DNA from: Prochlorococcus marinus str. MIT 9312
GTDB lineage: Bacteria > Cyanobacteriota > Cyanobacteriia > PCC-6307 > Cyanobiaceae
NCBI RefSeq assembly: GCF_000012645.1
Contig: NC_007577.1
Span: 496,001 to 560,000 of the forward strand
Direction of reading: 5' to 3'
Length of the DNA stretch: 64,000 nucleotides
The translations under genes and the position numbers were made by a program. Shown in pieces: positions 47,609 through 58,656 of the stretch (the first letter of the stretch is position 1; every line of letters begins with the position of its first letter). The notes under the pieces are model-generated. The model was not told where the DNA came from and ran no database searches. It saw only the letters and a program-made list of their open reading frames with translations.

Positions 47609-49873
47609 TTATTTTTTTGATTGATGTTTGAAGATACTCACGCTTAATGGCGGCAAAGCAAGTTCTAGAGCATTTTGATAATCATGAATATTGTAATTTA
47701 TAGCTTCTTTACCTCCCATATTTCCTTTATTACTGCCTCCGTATCTAGAGCCATCAGAATTAAATATCTCTTTATAGAATCCTTCTACAGGAACACCTAC
47801 TTTATATGAATCATGAGTATTAGGTGTAAAGTTAGCAACAATAACAAGCCATTCATTAGTGTCGTTCTCTCTTCTCATGAAACTTATTACTGAATTAGAT
47901 TTGTCATTACAGTCAATCCATTGGAATCCATAAGGATCAAAGTCATTTTTCCATAACGCAGGTTCATTTTTATAAAGTGCATTTAGATCATCAACCAAGT
48001 TTCTGATCCCTTTATGAGGTTCAAATTCTAGTAAATCCCATTGAAGATCATCCCAAACATTCCATTCTTGTCTTTGTCCAAATTCCATTCCCATAAATAT
48101 TGTTTTTTTACCTGGATGGGTCCACATATAAGTTAGTAATGCACGAGTATTTGCATATTTCTTCCAGTCGTCGCCAGGCATTTTATGTAAAAGATGACTT
48201 TTTCCATGGACTACTTCATCATGACTGAGAGCAAGCATAAAGTTCTCTGTATAGTTATATGTTATGGAGAAAGTTACACTATTTTGATGGAATTGTCTGA
48301 ACCAAGGATCTATCTCAAAATAATCGAGCATATCGTGCATCCAACCCATATTCCATTTTAAATTAAACCCTAATCCTCCCATATCTGTTGGTTTGGTTAC
48401 CATTGGCCAAGTTGTTGATTCTTCAGCAATAGAAAGTGCACCAGGGAAATGTTGGAAGAGTACATGATTAGCCTGTTGAAGAAATTTAACGGCTTCTATA
48501 TTTTCATTCCCACCATTCTCATTAGGTATCCATTCTCCATCTGGGCGTAGATAGTCTCTGTATAGCATTGAAGCTACTGCATCTACTCGTATGCCATCAA
48601 TATGAAATTCTTCAAACCAATAAACCAGATTGGCTACTAGGAAATTCCTTACTTCGTTTCTGCTGTAATTAAAAATTAAAGTTCCCCATTCTTTGTGTTC
48701 ACCTATGCGTGAATCCCCATGTTCATAAAGATGACAACCATCAAAAAATGCTAAGCCATGCTTGTCTTTTGGAAAATGACCAGGTACCCAATCAAGAATT
48801 ACTCCTATTCCCTCTTCATGACATTTATTTACAAACTCTCTAAATTCATTTGGAGTGCCAAACCTACTTGTAGGTGCATACCAACCTGTAACCTGGTATC
48901 CCCATGAACCATCGAAAGGATGTTCAGATATTGGCATTAGTTCAATATGAGTAAATCCTCTATCTTTTACATAAGGGATGAGTTTTTCGGTTAATTCTGG
49001 ATAAGTTAAAAGTCTTGTTCCAGGTTTTAAATCTGCAGCAGGTACTGGGTTTCTAGGATTCCCATTGTCTTCAATATATTTATTATCTGTTGATTCATGG
49101 AGCCAACTTCCTAAATGCATCTCATAAACTGAGATTGGCTTATTGATTTGACTAGAGGAATCTCTATTTGTAATCCAAGCATTATCATTCCAATTAAAGT
49201 TTTTCAATTTTGAAACTATTGAACCATTTTGAGGTCTGATTTCATGAAGGAAACCATATGGATCAGCTTTCTCATAAATATGACCTTGTTGTGTTCTTAT
49301 TTCATATTTATATGTATCTCCCTCTTCCATTGTTGGCATGAATAGTTCCCAAATTCCTCCTAATCTTTTTTGCATTGGATGATGTCTTCCATCCCAAGAA
49401 TTTATATCTCCAATTATCGAGATTGATTTTGCATTTGGAGCCCAAATGCAGAACATGACACCTTTTTGATTTTTTTCTTCAATGAGATGTGCTCCCATTT
49501 TTTCCCAAATATGATGATGATTACCTTCTGCAAAAAGATGTCTATCAACTTCTCCCATCCACTCTTCTATATATGACCAGGGGTCATGTTGTGTATGTGT
49601 GATCCCTCCTCGTGAAATATTTATTTCGTAATTAGACTCTGGATTTTCAGGCAGGATTGCTTCAAAAAGCCATTTATGGTTTATGCTTTCCGCCTTATAG
49701 GTATTATTTTTAAAATTTATTTTAACTTCGTCGGCTTCAGGCATCCATACCCTTATTACCCATTGCTCTTCATAAAAATGAGGACCTAATATTTTTAATG
49801 GATTATCATTGCAACAATTTTCTAGGTTGATAGCTTCTGATTGAATCCAGTCTGCTTGAATTGTCTCGATCAT
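47609..49873 (-). CDS. glgB: 1,4-alpha-glucan branching enzyme (GH13)
   Basis: A 754-residue enzyme that adds alpha-1,6 branches to glycogen. Two N-terminal carbohydrate-binding (CBM48-like) regions precede the GH13 barrel, with [10 protein letters not shown] and [16 protein letters not shown], the nucleophile region [13 protein letters not shown], acid EESTTWPMV and [11 protein letters not shown]. Length is that of the cyanobacterial long form. It stores photosynthate as glycogen. Same strand as hemE downstream. Confidence 0.97.
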
Positions 49874-49925
49874 GACTGGTAGATATTAAGGATTAATAAT
49901 ATCAAATGATTAACCAAAAAAATAA

Positions 49926-51506
49926 TTATTTATCAAAAAAAGGGTTCATTTTCATAAATGTTTTATTAAGGCTAAAACTTAGAGTAATAATTCTATGATT
50001 TGCTGAAGGCGCCCCAATATTATCCTCCCCAAATCCAGAATTAACTCCAATAGCGGGATAAGCTGCTGCAGATATAGATAAGCGAAGCTTGCTACCTTTA
50101 ATTAAACAAATATTTGTTGGCTGCATTGTTATTTTATAAATGCATTCTTCACTTATTTTGGAGTTTTTAATCCTTAAGAATCCAGTTGAAAATTGATTCA
50201 CCTTCTCATCACCCTTTTTAACTAGAGATAAAGCAAGGCAGATATCGAAATTGGGCTGATCACTTTTTACTGGAATTTCTAATGTGGGGACTCCTGTTAA
50301 ATATTGATCTTCTTCAAAAGAATTGGTTTGAAATACACCTACATCAAAGCGTTTATCAATAATATTTCTATTAAACTTTCCTGGATTTGGACCTAAATGA
50401 CCACCGTCAGATGGAGTAGGTCTCCATGGGTCATTAACAATTGTGAACCATCCTGATCCTTTTGAATTTATGGTCAGACTTCCATCTTCAATATCTATAT
50501 TTGCTGTGCCATCACTTTTGAGCCCAAAAATAAATTCAGGGTGAAATTTATTATCTAATTCTTCCCATTTATTTAATGAAATATTCCATATTTTTTTCTC
50601 GCCTTGTGAATTCTTAGAACTAAATTTTTCATCTGATTTTAAGTGTTTATCAAAAAATTTCAATAAAGATTCTTGTGACCCCTCCCACCAATTTAGATGT
50701 GTCGCATTCCCAATAATAATCTCTGGACTACCCCCAGCTTCTTTAGATTTTTTATAAAGATCAAAGGCACCTTTTAAATGTGGATCCCAAAGTCCTCCAA
50801 TAATTAACATAGGTTGTTTAATCCATGTTGAAATTGGGTTAAATTCTTCAAAGGGGCTAGCATTATTTAAATTAATAAGCCATTTCAAAACAAAGCTATT
50901 AGGATCATATCTTTTTAAAATATCAATTCCTTCCCTTAAATAACTTTTATTTTCTAAGGCTATTCTTATTTTTTCCCACTCAATCAAATTATTTTCTCTT
51001 TTCATTTTTAGTGCAGCGATTTGAAGTCCCCATGCAATATTGTTATGCCACCAATATGCTCCTCCATCTGAGCACCAATGATCCTTAATATTCATCCCAG
51101 TCATTGCTGGAGATAAACAATCAGGCGGCTTTGTATTTAATTCACCAGTTAGTTGAGTAAATCCTTGATAAGAAAAACCATATAAGCCAAGTTTTCCATT
51201 ACATTCCTTTAGAGACCTTACCCATTTATGTGTTTCAGAAGTGTCGCTAGCTTCTTGAGAAAAACCATTAAATACGCCTTCAGAGGAACCCATACCTCTA
51301 ACATCTTGAATTATTACCATATACCCCTTGGAAGCCCACCACTCAGGGTGAGAATAGGTAATAGTTGAAGCTATTTCCCTGCCATAAGGTTGTCTCATTA
51401 ATAATGCAGGCCATGGTCCATTACTATTAGGTAACCAAATTCTTGATATAAGTCTTACTCCATCTCTAAGTACTATAGACTTGTCAAACCATCTTGAACC
51501 AGACAT
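49926..51506 (-). CDS. CocE/NonD (S15) family hydrolase
   Basis: A 526-residue alpha/beta hydrolase resembling X-Pro dipeptidyl-peptidase and cocaine esterase. The nucleophile motif is GFSYQG (about 118-123), followed by an Asp in LWDPHL and His in THLNWW. A C-terminal jelly-roll-like domain (about 325-526) completes the family. It may cleave peptides or esters; substrate unknown. It starts 7 bp after the small secreted-protein gene stop, so they are probably co-transcribed. Confidence 0.85.
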   Translation of the reverse strand: MSGSRWFDKSIVLRDGVRLISRIWLPNSNGPWPALLMRQPYGREIASTITYSHPEWWASKGYMVIIQDVRGMGSSEGVFNGFSQEASDTSETHKWVRSLKECNGKLGLYGFSYQGFTQLTGELNTKPPDCLSPAMTGMNIKDHWCSDGGAYWWHNNIAWGLQIAALKMKRENNLIEWEKIRIALENKSYLREGIDILKRYDPNSFVLKWLINLNNASPFEEFNPISTWIKQPMLIIGGLWDPHLKGAFDLYKKSKEAGGSPEIIIGNATHLNWWEGSQESLLKFFDKHLKSDEKFSSKNSQGEKKIWNISLNKWEELDNKFHPEFIFGLKSDGTANIDIEDGSLTINSKGSGWFTIVNDPWRPTPSDGGHLGPNPGKFNRNIIDKRFDVGVFQTNSFEEDQYLTGVPTLEIPVKSDQPNFDICLALSLVKKGDEKVNQFSTGFLRIKNSKISEECIYKITMQPTNICLIKGSKLRLSISAAAYPAIGVNSGFGEDNIGAPSANHRIITLSFSLNKTFMKMNPFFDK

Positions 51507-51513
51507 TTAGGCT

Positions 51514-51780
51514 TTAGATAATGTCTGGGCAGTGAAGCCCAATGACGTAAATAGAAAAGATCTCTGCGTTAACGGGAGTCAACTTATTTTTTTTTGATAC
51601 ATAATCGATTGCTTTATCTGAACTAGCTGAAATACCTTTTGAGTTAAACTCTCTAAACTTATTACATAAATTCTTAGCTTCGTTTGGATTCTTTTTTACA
51701 CTTTCCAATAAGTTAGATTGACTAAAAGCAGGGTATAAAGAGTTCGAAAACAAAAATAACAAAAATAAAAAAGGTTTCAT
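51514..51780 (-). CDS. Small secreted or periplasmic protein, unknown
   Basis: An 88-residue protein with a likely signal peptide (MKPFLFLLFLFSNSLYPAFSQ, cut near residue 20). The mature ~68 residues contain two Cys (LCNKF and HCPDII) that could form a disulfide. I do not recognise a family. It lies 7 bp upstream of the S15-family hydrolase on the same strand; context alone gives no function. Confidence 0.65.
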   Translation of the reverse strand: MKPFLFLLFLFSNSLYPAFSQSNLLESVKKNPNEAKNLCNKFREFNSKGISASSDKAIDYVSKKNKLTPVNAEIFSIYVIGLHCPDII

Positions 51781-51844
51781 TATTACTAACTTTTTCTAAA
51801 TTCTACATTAAAAAATTTTTTTAACCAAGATTGCGAATGGATTC

Positions 51845-52240
51845 TTAGATTTGACTAGCTTTTTTAATCCATTTTTTTAAGAGAATAATATTTATATTTG
51901 TCTTGGTTTTAACTCTAAGATTTCTTTCTAATCTCCCAATTTTGCGTTCTAATTCGTAAGGAGTGGATAGTGATAATGATTTAATAGAAGATATACCGCA
52001 ATGTAAAAGTAGATATCCTTGCGGTGGAGAAATTCCAATTTCTTTTTTAAAAATAGCGATAGCTTTAATTTTCCTTAAGTTATTAAATGTACAAAGTGAA
52101 GATTTTCTTTGAATTTCATTTATATCTAGGTCCGATAGATTACTTAATTTTTCAAAGTCAGTTAGATTATTTTGAATTAAAAAAGATTTCTCATGTCTAA
52201 AGTTAGTTGGCAAAAAATCTAAAAAGGTTTTGCTTTCCAT
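51845..52240 (-). CDS. DUF4332 helix-hairpin-helix-like protein
   Basis: A 131-residue protein with pattern typical of DUF4332: two to three helical-hairpin units, including NLTDFEKLSNLSDLDINEIQ and LLHCGISSIKSLSLSTPYE. Related proteins are annotated as possible nucleic-acid-binding HhH proteins, but no activity is known. It lies 11 bp downstream of the Ycf51 gene on the same strand. Confidence 0.7.
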   Translation of the reverse strand: MESKTFLDFLPTNFRHEKSFLIQNNLTDFEKLSNLSDLDINEIQRKSSLCTFNNLRKIKAIAIFKKEIGISPPQGYLLLHCGISSIKSLSLSTPYELERKIGRLERNLRVKTKTNINIILLKKWIKKASQI

Positions 52241-52251
52241 TGTGTAACAGA

Positions 52252-52695
52252 CTAGTTCATTTTGACATTTTTCTGAATTTCTCCTATAACCACTGGTTTA
52301 CTTACACCATCTGAAATTTTTTCAAGTTTTCTTATCTTTATTTTTACATTCGCACCAGATCTGCTACCTTTCCTTAAGTTTTCCGATAATTGTTTTAAAG
52401 TTGGTTCAATTGACTCTTCTGGAAAATCATCATCTGATTTAGCAATAATCAAATCGAACCCATTGTCATAAACAATTGGGACATATTTTGCATCTTCTAT
52501 TACTATTTTTTGAGTATAACTTTGTATAAATGCCCAACTGCTTAAAGAAAGTAATAATGAGAAAATGGTTGCTCCTATTATTCGAAATTTAAAACCAAAA
52601 TTAAATATAAAGGCTATTACAGTAACGCATAAAAGGAATATTCCAAGAAATCCAAAGATTTTGGGTGTGTTCCCTAATAGTTCAAAAAAAGACAT
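52252..52695 (-). CDS. ycf51: Ycf51-like membrane protein (DUF2518)
   Basis: A 147-residue protein with two N-terminal membrane helices (about 13-33 and 38-58) and a soluble C-terminal half. The sequence resembles Ycf51, a cyanobacterial/algal plastid protein of unknown role. It begins 52 bp from the divergent TamB gene, so they may share a promoter region. Confidence 0.78.
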   Translation of the reverse strand: MSFFELLGNTPKIFGFLGIFLLCVTVIAFIFNFGFKFRIIGATIFSLLLSLSSWAFIQSYTQKIVIEDAKYVPIVYDNGFDLIIAKSDDDFPEESIEPTLKQLSENLRKGSRSGANVKIKIRKLEKISDGVSKPVVIGEIQKNVKMN

Positions 52696-52747
52696 TTAGT
52701 GGCTTTGACCTGATTAATTTCTTATATTTTGTAAGCCTACTCTATTT

Positions 52748-55700
52748 TTGGGCTCTAACTTGAAAAAAATTAGATCTCTAAATTTAAATACAAAAATTCT
52801 ACTGATAGGGATAATTTTGTCCTCAGGATTTTTAGGCACTTTTTTATTAAATAATTTTTTAAAAGAAACTTATAGTGCTAGGAAATTAGAACTAGAAGAA
52901 AGTATTGAGAAGCTTTTAGATAAAAATGTTGAGTTAGGTGATTATGTCGGGATTAGATTCCTAGGTATTTCTTTTGGTAATTCTAAAATTAATGATAAAA
53001 AAAATATAGATTCTGAAATTAAAGCTAAAAATTTATACGTAGGCATTATGCCTTTTAGATCTTTTTTTAAACAAAAATGGATAGTAAAAATAAGTCCTAA
53101 GCAAGCTGCCATAAATATAGATAGAGATTTCTTTAAAAGCGATGAATCTTATAAAAATGCTAGAAGTACAAAAAAATTACAATCAAAGTATGAATTTAAC
53201 TTTAACTTAAATGAATATTCAATCCTGAATTTTAATAAAACAGGATTAAAAACAAAAGTAAAAGGTAATGTTATCTACAAGTCAAGTAATAGACAAATAA
53301 TTGCAAATATAAAATCTAATTTTGATGAAAAAGGTGTTTTAAAATTTAAATTTAATACAAAGTTAAATCAAGACTTTTTAAGTATAGATTTATTTTCTAG
53401 GGGATTAGATCTTGAGAACTCTGAATATAGTATTGGCACCAGCAAAATTTCTTTTAAAGAAGGAAATTTTAAAACTAATTTTAAATTTACTAAATCATCT
53501 ACGCAAACATTTTGCAAAGGAAAATTTTCTTTTACCAATTTAAAAATAAAACCCAACGATTTCTCTGAGAATATAAAATCAGGTTCAACTAGGTTTTTTT
53601 GTAAAGATAATAATTTAATAGGAAATTCAGAAAACTTTAAATATGGGACTTTAACTTCAAATTTTAATCTTAATGTTCCATTAAATAAAAGTTCAAATAA
53701 TATCGTTTTTAAAGGAAGCGTTGGATATGTTGATAGTCTGAATCCAGATATTAAACTATCGGGAAATATTCCTTATTGGTTTGATAAAAGAGGTATTAAT
53801 TTTGGCAATATAGATTCTAATTTCAAGATAAATAGAACTCAATTATCTAATTTAAATATTTTCCGAAAAAATGATATAAGGGGTTTCGTTACTGCTAAAG
53901 GAGAATTAAAAGGGAAAATCAGTAATCCTGATATTTCGATTAACTTTGATGTTGATTATCCGCACTATAAAGGGATACATATTAGAGAAATATGGGAGGG
54001 AGATATTAAAAATGATAATAATGAATTTCTGTTAAATATGAAAAATAGATATTCACCAATACCTTCATTTCTCTCAGTTAAGTTTGATTCTAAACTTAAA
54101 CTAGATAAAGTAAATTTTGTAAGAGTTTTTAACTCAAATAAAGGAAGTATATCAATATTCAAAAAGGTTGATCGTTATAATTGGAGAGCTGATAATTTTC
54201 CTCTTGATGAACTTGAATTATCTATAAGCAAAAATCAATTCGATAGAATTAAAGGAATTATTAATGGTGCGGGTTCAATATCTTTAGACCAGTCCAGTCT
54301 TGATGGCCGACTCGCCTGGAGTTTAGGAGAATATAGAAATATAAAGTTAGCAAATTCATTATTTGATTTCAGCTTCAAAAATGATTCTTTTAATGTCGAC
54401 TCTTCAATATATCCAATCGATGGAGGAATAATTGAAATCGAATATGATTCAAATAAAAATAATTTAATTAATTTAGACTTTAACAATATAAGTACAAATT
54501 GGACGATCCTTACTGCAGTGGATATTTTTAATTTTGAGAATAAAAAAGTTATTCCAACAAGAAGTTCTAATATCTTGGATGATTTGGAAATAAATAAAGA
54601 TAATAATTCTTTTAAAGAGAGGATAGATTTTATAAATAAATTCAATGAAAATAATAATCCTTTAGGGGACAAATTTGACTTTCAAAAATATTTAAATAAA
54701 TTCAGCAGTAGATATAATGCAAAGATAACTATTAAGGGTGATAGACCAAGCAATTACAAATTAAATGCAAAAATAAATGGTTATCTTAATGTCTCTAGAG
54801 AGGATAACAAAAATAATAAAGAGGCCTTTTCTATCGATTTGGAAGGAGGATTATTAAAAGGTGATGGTTCTTTAAGAATTGAAAAACTACCATTAAGTAC
54901 TGCAAATATCTTTTTAAAACGACCAAGAGATTTTATTGGAGGATTGGATATGAATTTATTTTATAATCTTGATACAAAATCTTTCTCAAGTGAAATTTCT
55001 TCCAATAATTCATCAATAAAAAATAACAAAATTTTATTTGATAAAGGACTAATTGAATTTAATAACTCCATTTTTGATATTGATTTTTCCTTGCTTATAA
55101 ATGACTCGGAAATTCCAATTAAAATTAAAGGCAGAATACCTACAAAAACTACTGAAAACTTGGATCTAAGATTGATTGGCAATGGCAAATTTATTGAGTT
55201 AATTGATATTTTTGCTGATAAATACTTTACCTTTATTGCAGGTGAAGCAAATCTTAGAATGATAATAAAAGGTACTATTGATAAACCAATATTAAATGGA
55301 TTTGTCGTACTCAAAGATTCTGAAATTGACTTTTTCAACAATATAATCAAAGATATTAATAGCTTGATGATTTTTGATTTTGATTCTTTAGAAATCAAAA
55401 ATCTAGAAGCAAATTCAGAAGATTCTGGGAATATTTTTATAAAAGGTTCTTTGCCTTTTTATAGTAAGGATGATTCTGAGAAGGCAGAGATTAATTTAAT
55501 ACCTAATCTAACTTTTTGCGAATTAGAAAGAGGAGAATATCAAAAGAAAGATTTAAGGAAAGTAATAGATCAATCAATGATAATTGATGATGCTGTTGAA
55601 CAATATAAAAAATATTTGTTAGATAAACCAGCTATAGCTTTTTGTGCGGAAAAATTTACTTTAAAGACAAATAATTCTAATTTTCTAATAGATTCAGATA

Positions 55701-56899
55701 TAGATTTAAGTGGATCATTTGAAAATCCTGTTTTAGGAGGTGATCTATCTCTAAATAATGGATATATTAATCTTATTAGAACCATTAAAGATAAAGATTT
55801 AGAAGCTTTAAATCAAGTTGCTGAGGTGGCTAACAAACCTTTTAAAAAAGTTAATAATAATAAACGAAGAGAAGATAAAAAGCCTTGGCCAGAACTCAAG
55901 TGGAATGAAAATGAGAATATTGAAATAATTTCAAATGAAACAATTTTGGATTCAGTCCTTTTAGGAGAAACTTTGCCTAATTATTTGGATAATTTGAGTT
56001 TTAATAATCTTAAATTAAAACTTGGACCAGATTTTAAACTTCAATACTCTGATTTGGTTCAAGCTTATTTAGATACCAAATTAGACCTTAATATAAATGG
56101 CAAGATAGGGAAAGATTTAAATGCTAGAGGTCTAATTTATCTTAAAAAAGGTAGAGCAAATTTAGGGACTACCCCGTTTAAACTTGATAAAAATAAAGAT
56201 AACTATATTTTATTCGCATCAAGAAGTGGTGTAGTCCCCTACATTAATTTTTCTTTAGTTAGTAAAGTCCCAGATTCTATAATACCTATCAGTGAAAATA
56301 ACCAGGATAAAAACATCTCAGGTGATCTTGATGAAAATGCTACTTCAAATGGTTTTGGAGCTGTTGGTATTGGCAATACAAGGCTTATCAAAATTGAAGC
56401 TTCTTACGAAGGATTTCTAGATCAATTATCTTTTGAAGATGAAAATAAAAGAATCCAATATAGGAGCACCCCAAGTTATAACAGATCACAAATAATTGGT
56501 TTAATTGGAGGTAACTCTGCAAATTTAATAAATAGAGCATTTATTTCACGACTTAATAATGCGGATGCTTTTAGTGAAAGATTTCAGTTATCTTTATATC
56601 CAGCGTTAATTGAAAATAATGATTCTTTAAATAACATTTTTTCTAATGAAAATTTAGATATAGAAAATGATGGACAATCACCTTCTAATGAGGAATTTTC
56701 TTCTCAAGCTTGGGTAGCTGAAATAGGACTTGATGTTACTGATAAAATAAATTTTGCCTTTCAAACAGTTCCAGGTAGAGATGACCTTCCACCTACAGGA
56801 ATTTTTACTTTTCAGGCCAATCCAAACTTAGAATTATTAGGTTCTTATGATTCTGATGGCGATTGGAAAAGTCAAGTTCAATTATTTTTTAGATATTAA
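52748..56899 (+). CDS. tamB: TamB / YtfN-like translocation and assembly module protein (DUF490)
   Basis: A 1383-residue inner-membrane-anchored protein. One N-terminal helix (about 12-32, ILLIGIILSSGFLGTFLLNN) anchors it; the rest is a long series of beta-strand-rich segments spanning the envelope. The C-terminal ~450 residues fit the TamB domain (DLNINGKIGKDLNARGLIYL, then RAFISRLNNADAF, ending TFQANPNLELLGSYDSDGDW). In other bacteria it moves lipids or helps place outer-membrane proteins. The start is probably the TTG at 52748. Confidence 0.9.
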   Translation: MGSNLKKIRSLNLNTKILLIGIILSSGFLGTFLLNNFLKETYSARKLELEESIEKLLDKNVELGDYVGIRFLGISFGNSKINDKKNIDSEIKAKNLYVGIMPFRSFFKQKWIVKISPKQAAINIDRDFFKSDESYKNARSTKKLQSKYEFNFNLNEYSILNFNKTGLKTKVKGNVIYKSSNRQIIANIKSNFDEKGVLKFKFNTKLNQDFLSIDLFSRGLDLENSEYSIGTSKISFKEGNFKTNFKFTKSSTQTFCKGKFSFTNLKIKPNDFSENIKSGSTRFFCKDNNLIGNSENFKYGTLTSNFNLNVPLNKSSNNIVFKGSVGYVDSLNPDIKLSGNIPYWFDKRGINFGNIDSNFKINRTQLSNLNIFRKNDIRGFVTAKGELKGKISNPDISINFDVDYPHYKGIHIREIWEGDIKNDNNEFLLNMKNRYSPIPSFLSVKFDSKLKLDKVNFVRVFNSNKGSISIFKKVDRYNWRADNFPLDELELSISKNQFDRIKGIINGAGSISLDQSSLDGRLAWSLGEYRNIKLANSLFDFSFKNDSFNVDSSIYPIDGGIIEIEYDSNKNNLINLDFNNISTNWTILTAVDIFNFENKKVIPTRSSNILDDLEINKDNNSFKERIDFINKFNENNNPLGDKFDFQKYLNKFSSRYNAKITIKGDRPSNYKLNAKINGYLNVSREDNKNNKEAFSIDLEGGLLKGDGSLRIEKLPLSTANIFLKRPRDFIGGLDMNLFYNLDTKSFSSEISSNNSSIKNNKILFDKGLIEFNNSIFDIDFSLLINDSEIPIKIKGRIPTKTTENLDLRLIGNGKFIELIDIFADKYFTFIAGEANLRMIIKGTIDKPILNGFVVLKDSEIDFFNNIIKDINSLMIFDFDSLEIKNLEANSEDSGNIFIKGSLPFYSKDDSEKAEINLIPNLTFCELERGEYQKKDLRKVIDQSMIIDDAVEQYKKYLLDKPAIAFCAEKFTLKTNNSNFLIDSDIDLSGSFENPVLGGDLSLNNGYINLIRTIKDKDLEALNQVAEVANKPFKKVNNNKRREDKKPWPELKWNENENIEIISNETILDSVLLGETLPNYLDNLSFNNLKLKLGPDFKLQYSDLVQAYLDTKLDLNINGKIGKDLNARGLIYLKKGRANLGTTPFKLDKNKDNYILFASRSGVVPYINFSLVSKVPDSIIPISENNQDKNISGDLDENATSNGFGAVGIGNTRLIKIEASYEGFLDQLSFEDENKRIQYRSTPSYNRSQIIGLIGGNSANLINRAFISRLNNADAFSERFQLSLYPALIENNDSLNNIFSNENLDIENDGQSPSNEEFSSQAWVAEIGLDVTDKINFAFQTVPGRDDLPPTGIFTFQANPNLELLGSYDSDGDWKSQVQLFFRY

Positions 56900-56966
56900 G
56901 TCATAAAAAAAGTTAGTTCAAAGAATCCTTAATTTGAATTATTATTAAATTAATTAAAATATATAT

Positions 56967-58277
56967 ATGGCCAATATCTTTGAAGTTCCTCAACCAGGTA
57001 ATGATCTTTTAGAAAAAGCTGATCAAGTTCGTTTGGCATCAATAAAAATAAGTCAGACTGAAAATCACAATAGAATTAAAGCTTTAAATTCTATGGCTGA
57101 TTGTCTAGAAAAAAGTACTAAAGAAATTTTAGAGGCGAATAATGAGGACTATACAAGAGCCCAAAAGAAAGGAATTTCAAAGGCTTTACTCTCTAGATTA
57201 AAGTTATCAAAAGAAAAATTAAATTCAGGAATTGAAGGAGTAAGAAAAGTTGGAGACTTGGCTGATCCTGTCAATCAAGTTCAAATCAAAAGAGAGCTTG
57301 CTAAGGGATTGATTTTAGAAAGAAAGACTGTGCCTATAGGAGTCCTAGGGGTTATTTTTGAATCGAGGCCAGATGCTGTTATGCAGATTAGTTCTCTAGC
57401 AATAAGATCAGGTAATGGCGTAATGCTAAAGGGCGGTAGTGAAGCCAATTTAACAAATACTGCAATAGTCAAGGCTTTGAAAAAGGGTTTGTATGAATCA
57501 GGACTTGATAAAAATGCAATATGCTTACTTACAAGCAGAAAAGATAGTATGTCGATGTTAAATCTTGAGAAATATATTAATTTGATAATTCCTAGAGGAA
57601 GTAATGAATTAGTTAAATTTATTCAGGAGAATACAAGAATTCCCGTGTTAGGTCATGCTGATGGAATTTGTCATTTATTTATAGATAATGAGGCAAATCT
57701 CGAGATGGCTTTATCAGTAGCTTTGGATAGCAAAATTCAATATCCTGCAGCATGTAATGCTATTGAAACTTTATTAGTGCATAAAGATATTGCACAAGTT
57801 TTTCTAGAAAAGGCAATACCTTTGTTTAATTCTAATGACGTTAAATTAATTGGAGATAAACGAACAGTTGAGTTAGGGGTGAAGTATGAGGCTAGTGTAG
57901 AAGATTGGCAAACTGAATATTTAGATTTAATTTTATCGATAAAAATTGTTGACGATCTTGAGGAGGCAATTAATCATATTCAAAAATTTAGTTCAAAACA
58001 TACAGATGGAATAATCACTGAAAATTCAACTTCTGCTAAAAAATTTATGAATGTAGTTGATAGTGCAGGTGTTTTTCATAATTGCTCTACTAGATTTGCA
58101 GATGGGTTTAGATATGGATTCGGAGCCGAAATTGGGATATCTACTCAAACTCTTCCCCCAAGAGGACCTGTAGGTCTAGAGGGTTTGGTTACATATAAAT
58201 ATTTTCTAAATGGCGATGGGAATATCGTTGATGATTTTTCATCTGGTAAGGCTATCTATACTCATAAGGATCTTTGA
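56967..58277 (+). CDS. proA: Gamma-glutamyl phosphate reductase
   Basis: A 436-residue NADPH-dependent reductase for the second step of proline synthesis. Its aldehyde-dehydrogenase-like fold shows GVIFESRPDAVMQISSLAIR, ILPRGS-type phosphate loop (IIPRGSNELVKFI), and the catalytic Cys in PAACNAIETLL. FGFGAEIGISTQ and PRGPVGLEGLV lie near the end. It is followed at a 4-bp overlap or short gap by folB. Confidence 0.97.
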   Translation: MANIFEVPQPGNDLLEKADQVRLASIKISQTENHNRIKALNSMADCLEKSTKEILEANNEDYTRAQKKGISKALLSRLKLSKEKLNSGIEGVRKVGDLADPVNQVQIKRELAKGLILERKTVPIGVLGVIFESRPDAVMQISSLAIRSGNGVMLKGGSEANLTNTAIVKALKKGLYESGLDKNAICLLTSRKDSMSMLNLEKYINLIIPRGSNELVKFIQENTRIPVLGHADGICHLFIDNEANLEMALSVALDSKIQYPAACNAIETLLVHKDIAQVFLEKAIPLFNSNDVKLIGDKRTVELGVKYEASVEDWQTEYLDLILSIKIVDDLEEAINHIQKFSSKHTDGIITENSTSAKKFMNVVDSAGVFHNCSTRFADGFRYGFGAEIGISTQTLPPRGPVGLEGLVTYKYFLNGDGNIVDDFSSGKAIYTHKDL

Positions 58278-58288
58278 ATTTTTTGAAG

Positions 58289-58651
58289 ATGGAAACATTT
58301 TTAAAAATTGAGAATATTAAACTTTGGGCTAGAGTGGGTGTTCTTGAGGAAGAAAGGCAATTAGGACAATTATTTAGTTTGGATATATTTTTGTGGACTG
58401 ATTTTGAAAAGTGTACTGCAAATGATGATATTAAAAAAACGGTTGACTATTCAAAATTAGTTGAAATTTTAAAAGATCAATCAAAGAAAATATATTGTTT
58501 CACAATCGAAAAATACTCTGACGCAATCTTAGAAATTATTAATAAGAAATTTAAGCTCACTAAAATTAAAATTATTTTGACAAAATGTAATCCTCCAATT
58601 ACTGGTTTTGATGGGAAGGTGTCAATAGTCAGAATTCTTCAAAATAAGTAA
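58289..58651 (+). CDS. folB: Dihydroneopterin aldolase
   Basis: About 120 residues from the ATG at 58289 (METFLKIENIKLWARVGVLEEER); a TTG at 58274, which overlaps the proA stop, would add five residues. FolB splits dihydroneopterin to 6-hydroxymethyl-dihydropterin in folate synthesis. The conserved Glu in GVLEEER and the Lys in CNPPI segments are present. It is 11 bp after the proA stop and 5 bp before the lipase-like gene. Confidence 0.92.
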   Translation: METFLKIENIKLWARVGVLEEERQLGQLFSLDIFLWTDFEKCTANDDIKKTVDYSKLVEILKDQSKKIYCFTIEKYSDAILEIINKKFKLTKIKIILTKCNPPITGFDGKVSIVRILQNK

Positions 58652-58656
58652 AAGTT

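Noticed and set aside
54235-55398. Long minus-strand frames inside tamB
   Set aside because: Rich in I, L, S and K from the reverse of AT-rich codons; the plus-strand TamB frame is continuous and conserved.
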